Shown here in pieces: positions 12,412-12,915 of a DNA stretch of 12,915 bases (position 1 is its first letter; every line of letters begins with the position of its first letter). The notes below the pieces were generated by a model. That model was not told the DNA's origin. It saw nothing but the letters and a program-made list of their open reading frames with translations, and ran no database searches. The stretch is taken from positions 1-12,915 of the forward strand of contig JAUVCL010000049.1 of NCBI GenBank assembly GCA_030595845.1, in the 5' to 3' direction. This DNA comes from Campylobacterota bacterium (GTDB lineage Bacteria; Campylobacterota; Campylobacteria; Campylobacterales; Sulfurovaceae). Both the position numbers and the translations under genes were made by a program.

Positions 12412-12915
12412 TTGTTTAACATTCAAAATTACTCAAAACAAAACATAAAAAATGACATTCTCTCCGGTGCCCTTGTTTCAGTTGCACTTGTACCTGAAGC
12501 GATAGCATTTTCTTTTATCGCTGGGGTTTCTCCAGTGGTTGGTCTTTACGGTGCCTTTATCATCGGTCTTATTACAGCTATCCTCGGAGGTAAACCAGGG
12601 ATGATCTCTGGAGCAACTGGTTCAGTAGCTGTGGTCTTTGTAGGACTTGGTCTTTCTGTGAAAGCGATGTACCCTGAACTTGGTGCAGAGGCTTTGAGTA
12701 TGATGGTGCTTCATTACATCTTACTCACTTCCATCATCGCAGGGCTTATCCAGATATTTATTGGGGTGATGAAGATGGGTAAGTTTATCCGTCTGGTACC
12801 CCAACCTGCCCTTTTTGGCTTTGTAAATGGTTTGGCTATCGTCATAGCTCTTGCTCAACTTACCTTCCTATCTCCTACAAATGTAGAGCAGTATAGCTCA
12901 TGGATAGACATCGTT
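12412..12915 (+). CDS. SulP-family inorganic anion permease, N-terminal part (runs off window)
   Basis: The visible 168 residues start at TTG 12412, chosen because AAGGA lies 6 bases upstream and the frame stays open to the window end. The sequence shows the SLC26/SulP core: DILSGALVSVALVPEAIAFSFIAGVSP with the family's conserved 'P-E-A-(I/M)-A' helix 1, VVGLYGAFIIGLITAILGG (helix 2), GMISGATGSVAVVFVGL (helix 3, with GATGS), a long helix LHYILLTSIIAGLIQIFIGVMKMGKF, then PQPALFGFVNGLAIVIALAQ. These carriers move sulfate, bicarbonate, or di- and monocarboxylates, usually with H+ or Na+. The C-terminal STAS domain, if any, is outside the window. It is divergent from acs with 181 bp between starts, so joint control or a link to acetate or bicarbonate is possible but unproven. 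Confidence 0.9.
   Translation, partial: MFNIQNYSKQNIKNDILSGALVSVALVPEAIAFSFIAGVSPVVGLYGAFIIGLITAILGGKPGMISGATGSVAVVFVGLGLSVKAMYPELGAEALSMMVLHYILLTSIIAGLIQIFIGVMKMGKFIRLVPQPALFGFVNGLAIVIALAQLTFLSPTNVEQYSSWIDIV

Overview
The window looks like a chromosomal segment of a mesophilic, AT-rich Campylobacterota bacterium, probably close to Sulfurovum/Sulfurimonas. This rests on the gene set (thioredoxin-type ArsC, periplasmic DsrE-like protein, Tll0287-like haem protein, acs divergent from a SulP permease), short intergenic spaces, TTG starts behind AAGGA-type ribosome sites, and promoters with a good -10 but often a poor -35. It is an inference from protein character, not from a database search.

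Layout. (1) 1-827: the end of an ArsR-type regulator and the arsenate reductase gene arsC, now separated by a 266-bp non-coding inverted-repeat element flanked by TA. Removing the element together with one TA restores an ATGA stop/start overlap between arsR and arsC with an AGGAG ribosome site, so the insertion can be reconstructed to the base. (2) 828-2656: a TetR regulator, a class I SAM methyltransferase and a 57-residue two-helix membrane protein, read as one operon. The tetR promoter is near consensus (TTGACA, 17 bp, TATAAT). Three GAACA-NN-TGTTC operators are centred exactly 42 bp apart, and the last fills the promoter spacer. (3) 2687-4316: a free-standing FHA-domain protein (-), a secreted Lys/Gln/Tyr- then Gly-rich cationic repeat protein (+, TTG start), and a secreted Tll0287/DUF3365-type c-haem protein (-). 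(4) 4368-6771: a second methyltransferase (-), divergent from a BaiN/HI0933-type flavoprotein (+) with an extended promoter. (5) 6904-9551: envelope genes in one direction, namely a His-rich small outer-membrane barrel, a periplasmic DsrE-like protein, a PLDc_N-type two-helix membrane protein and an S41 peptidase lipoprotein. (6) 9604-12915: a family-4-type Fe-S uracil-DNA glycosylase converging on acs, and acs diverging from the start of a SulP anion permease that runs off the window.

No rRNA, tRNA, CRISPR array or complete transposase gene was seen. The strongest signals for a second look are the TA-flanked element at the arsR-arsC junction, the three helically phased operators of the TetR operon, and the small undescribed secreted or membrane proteins.
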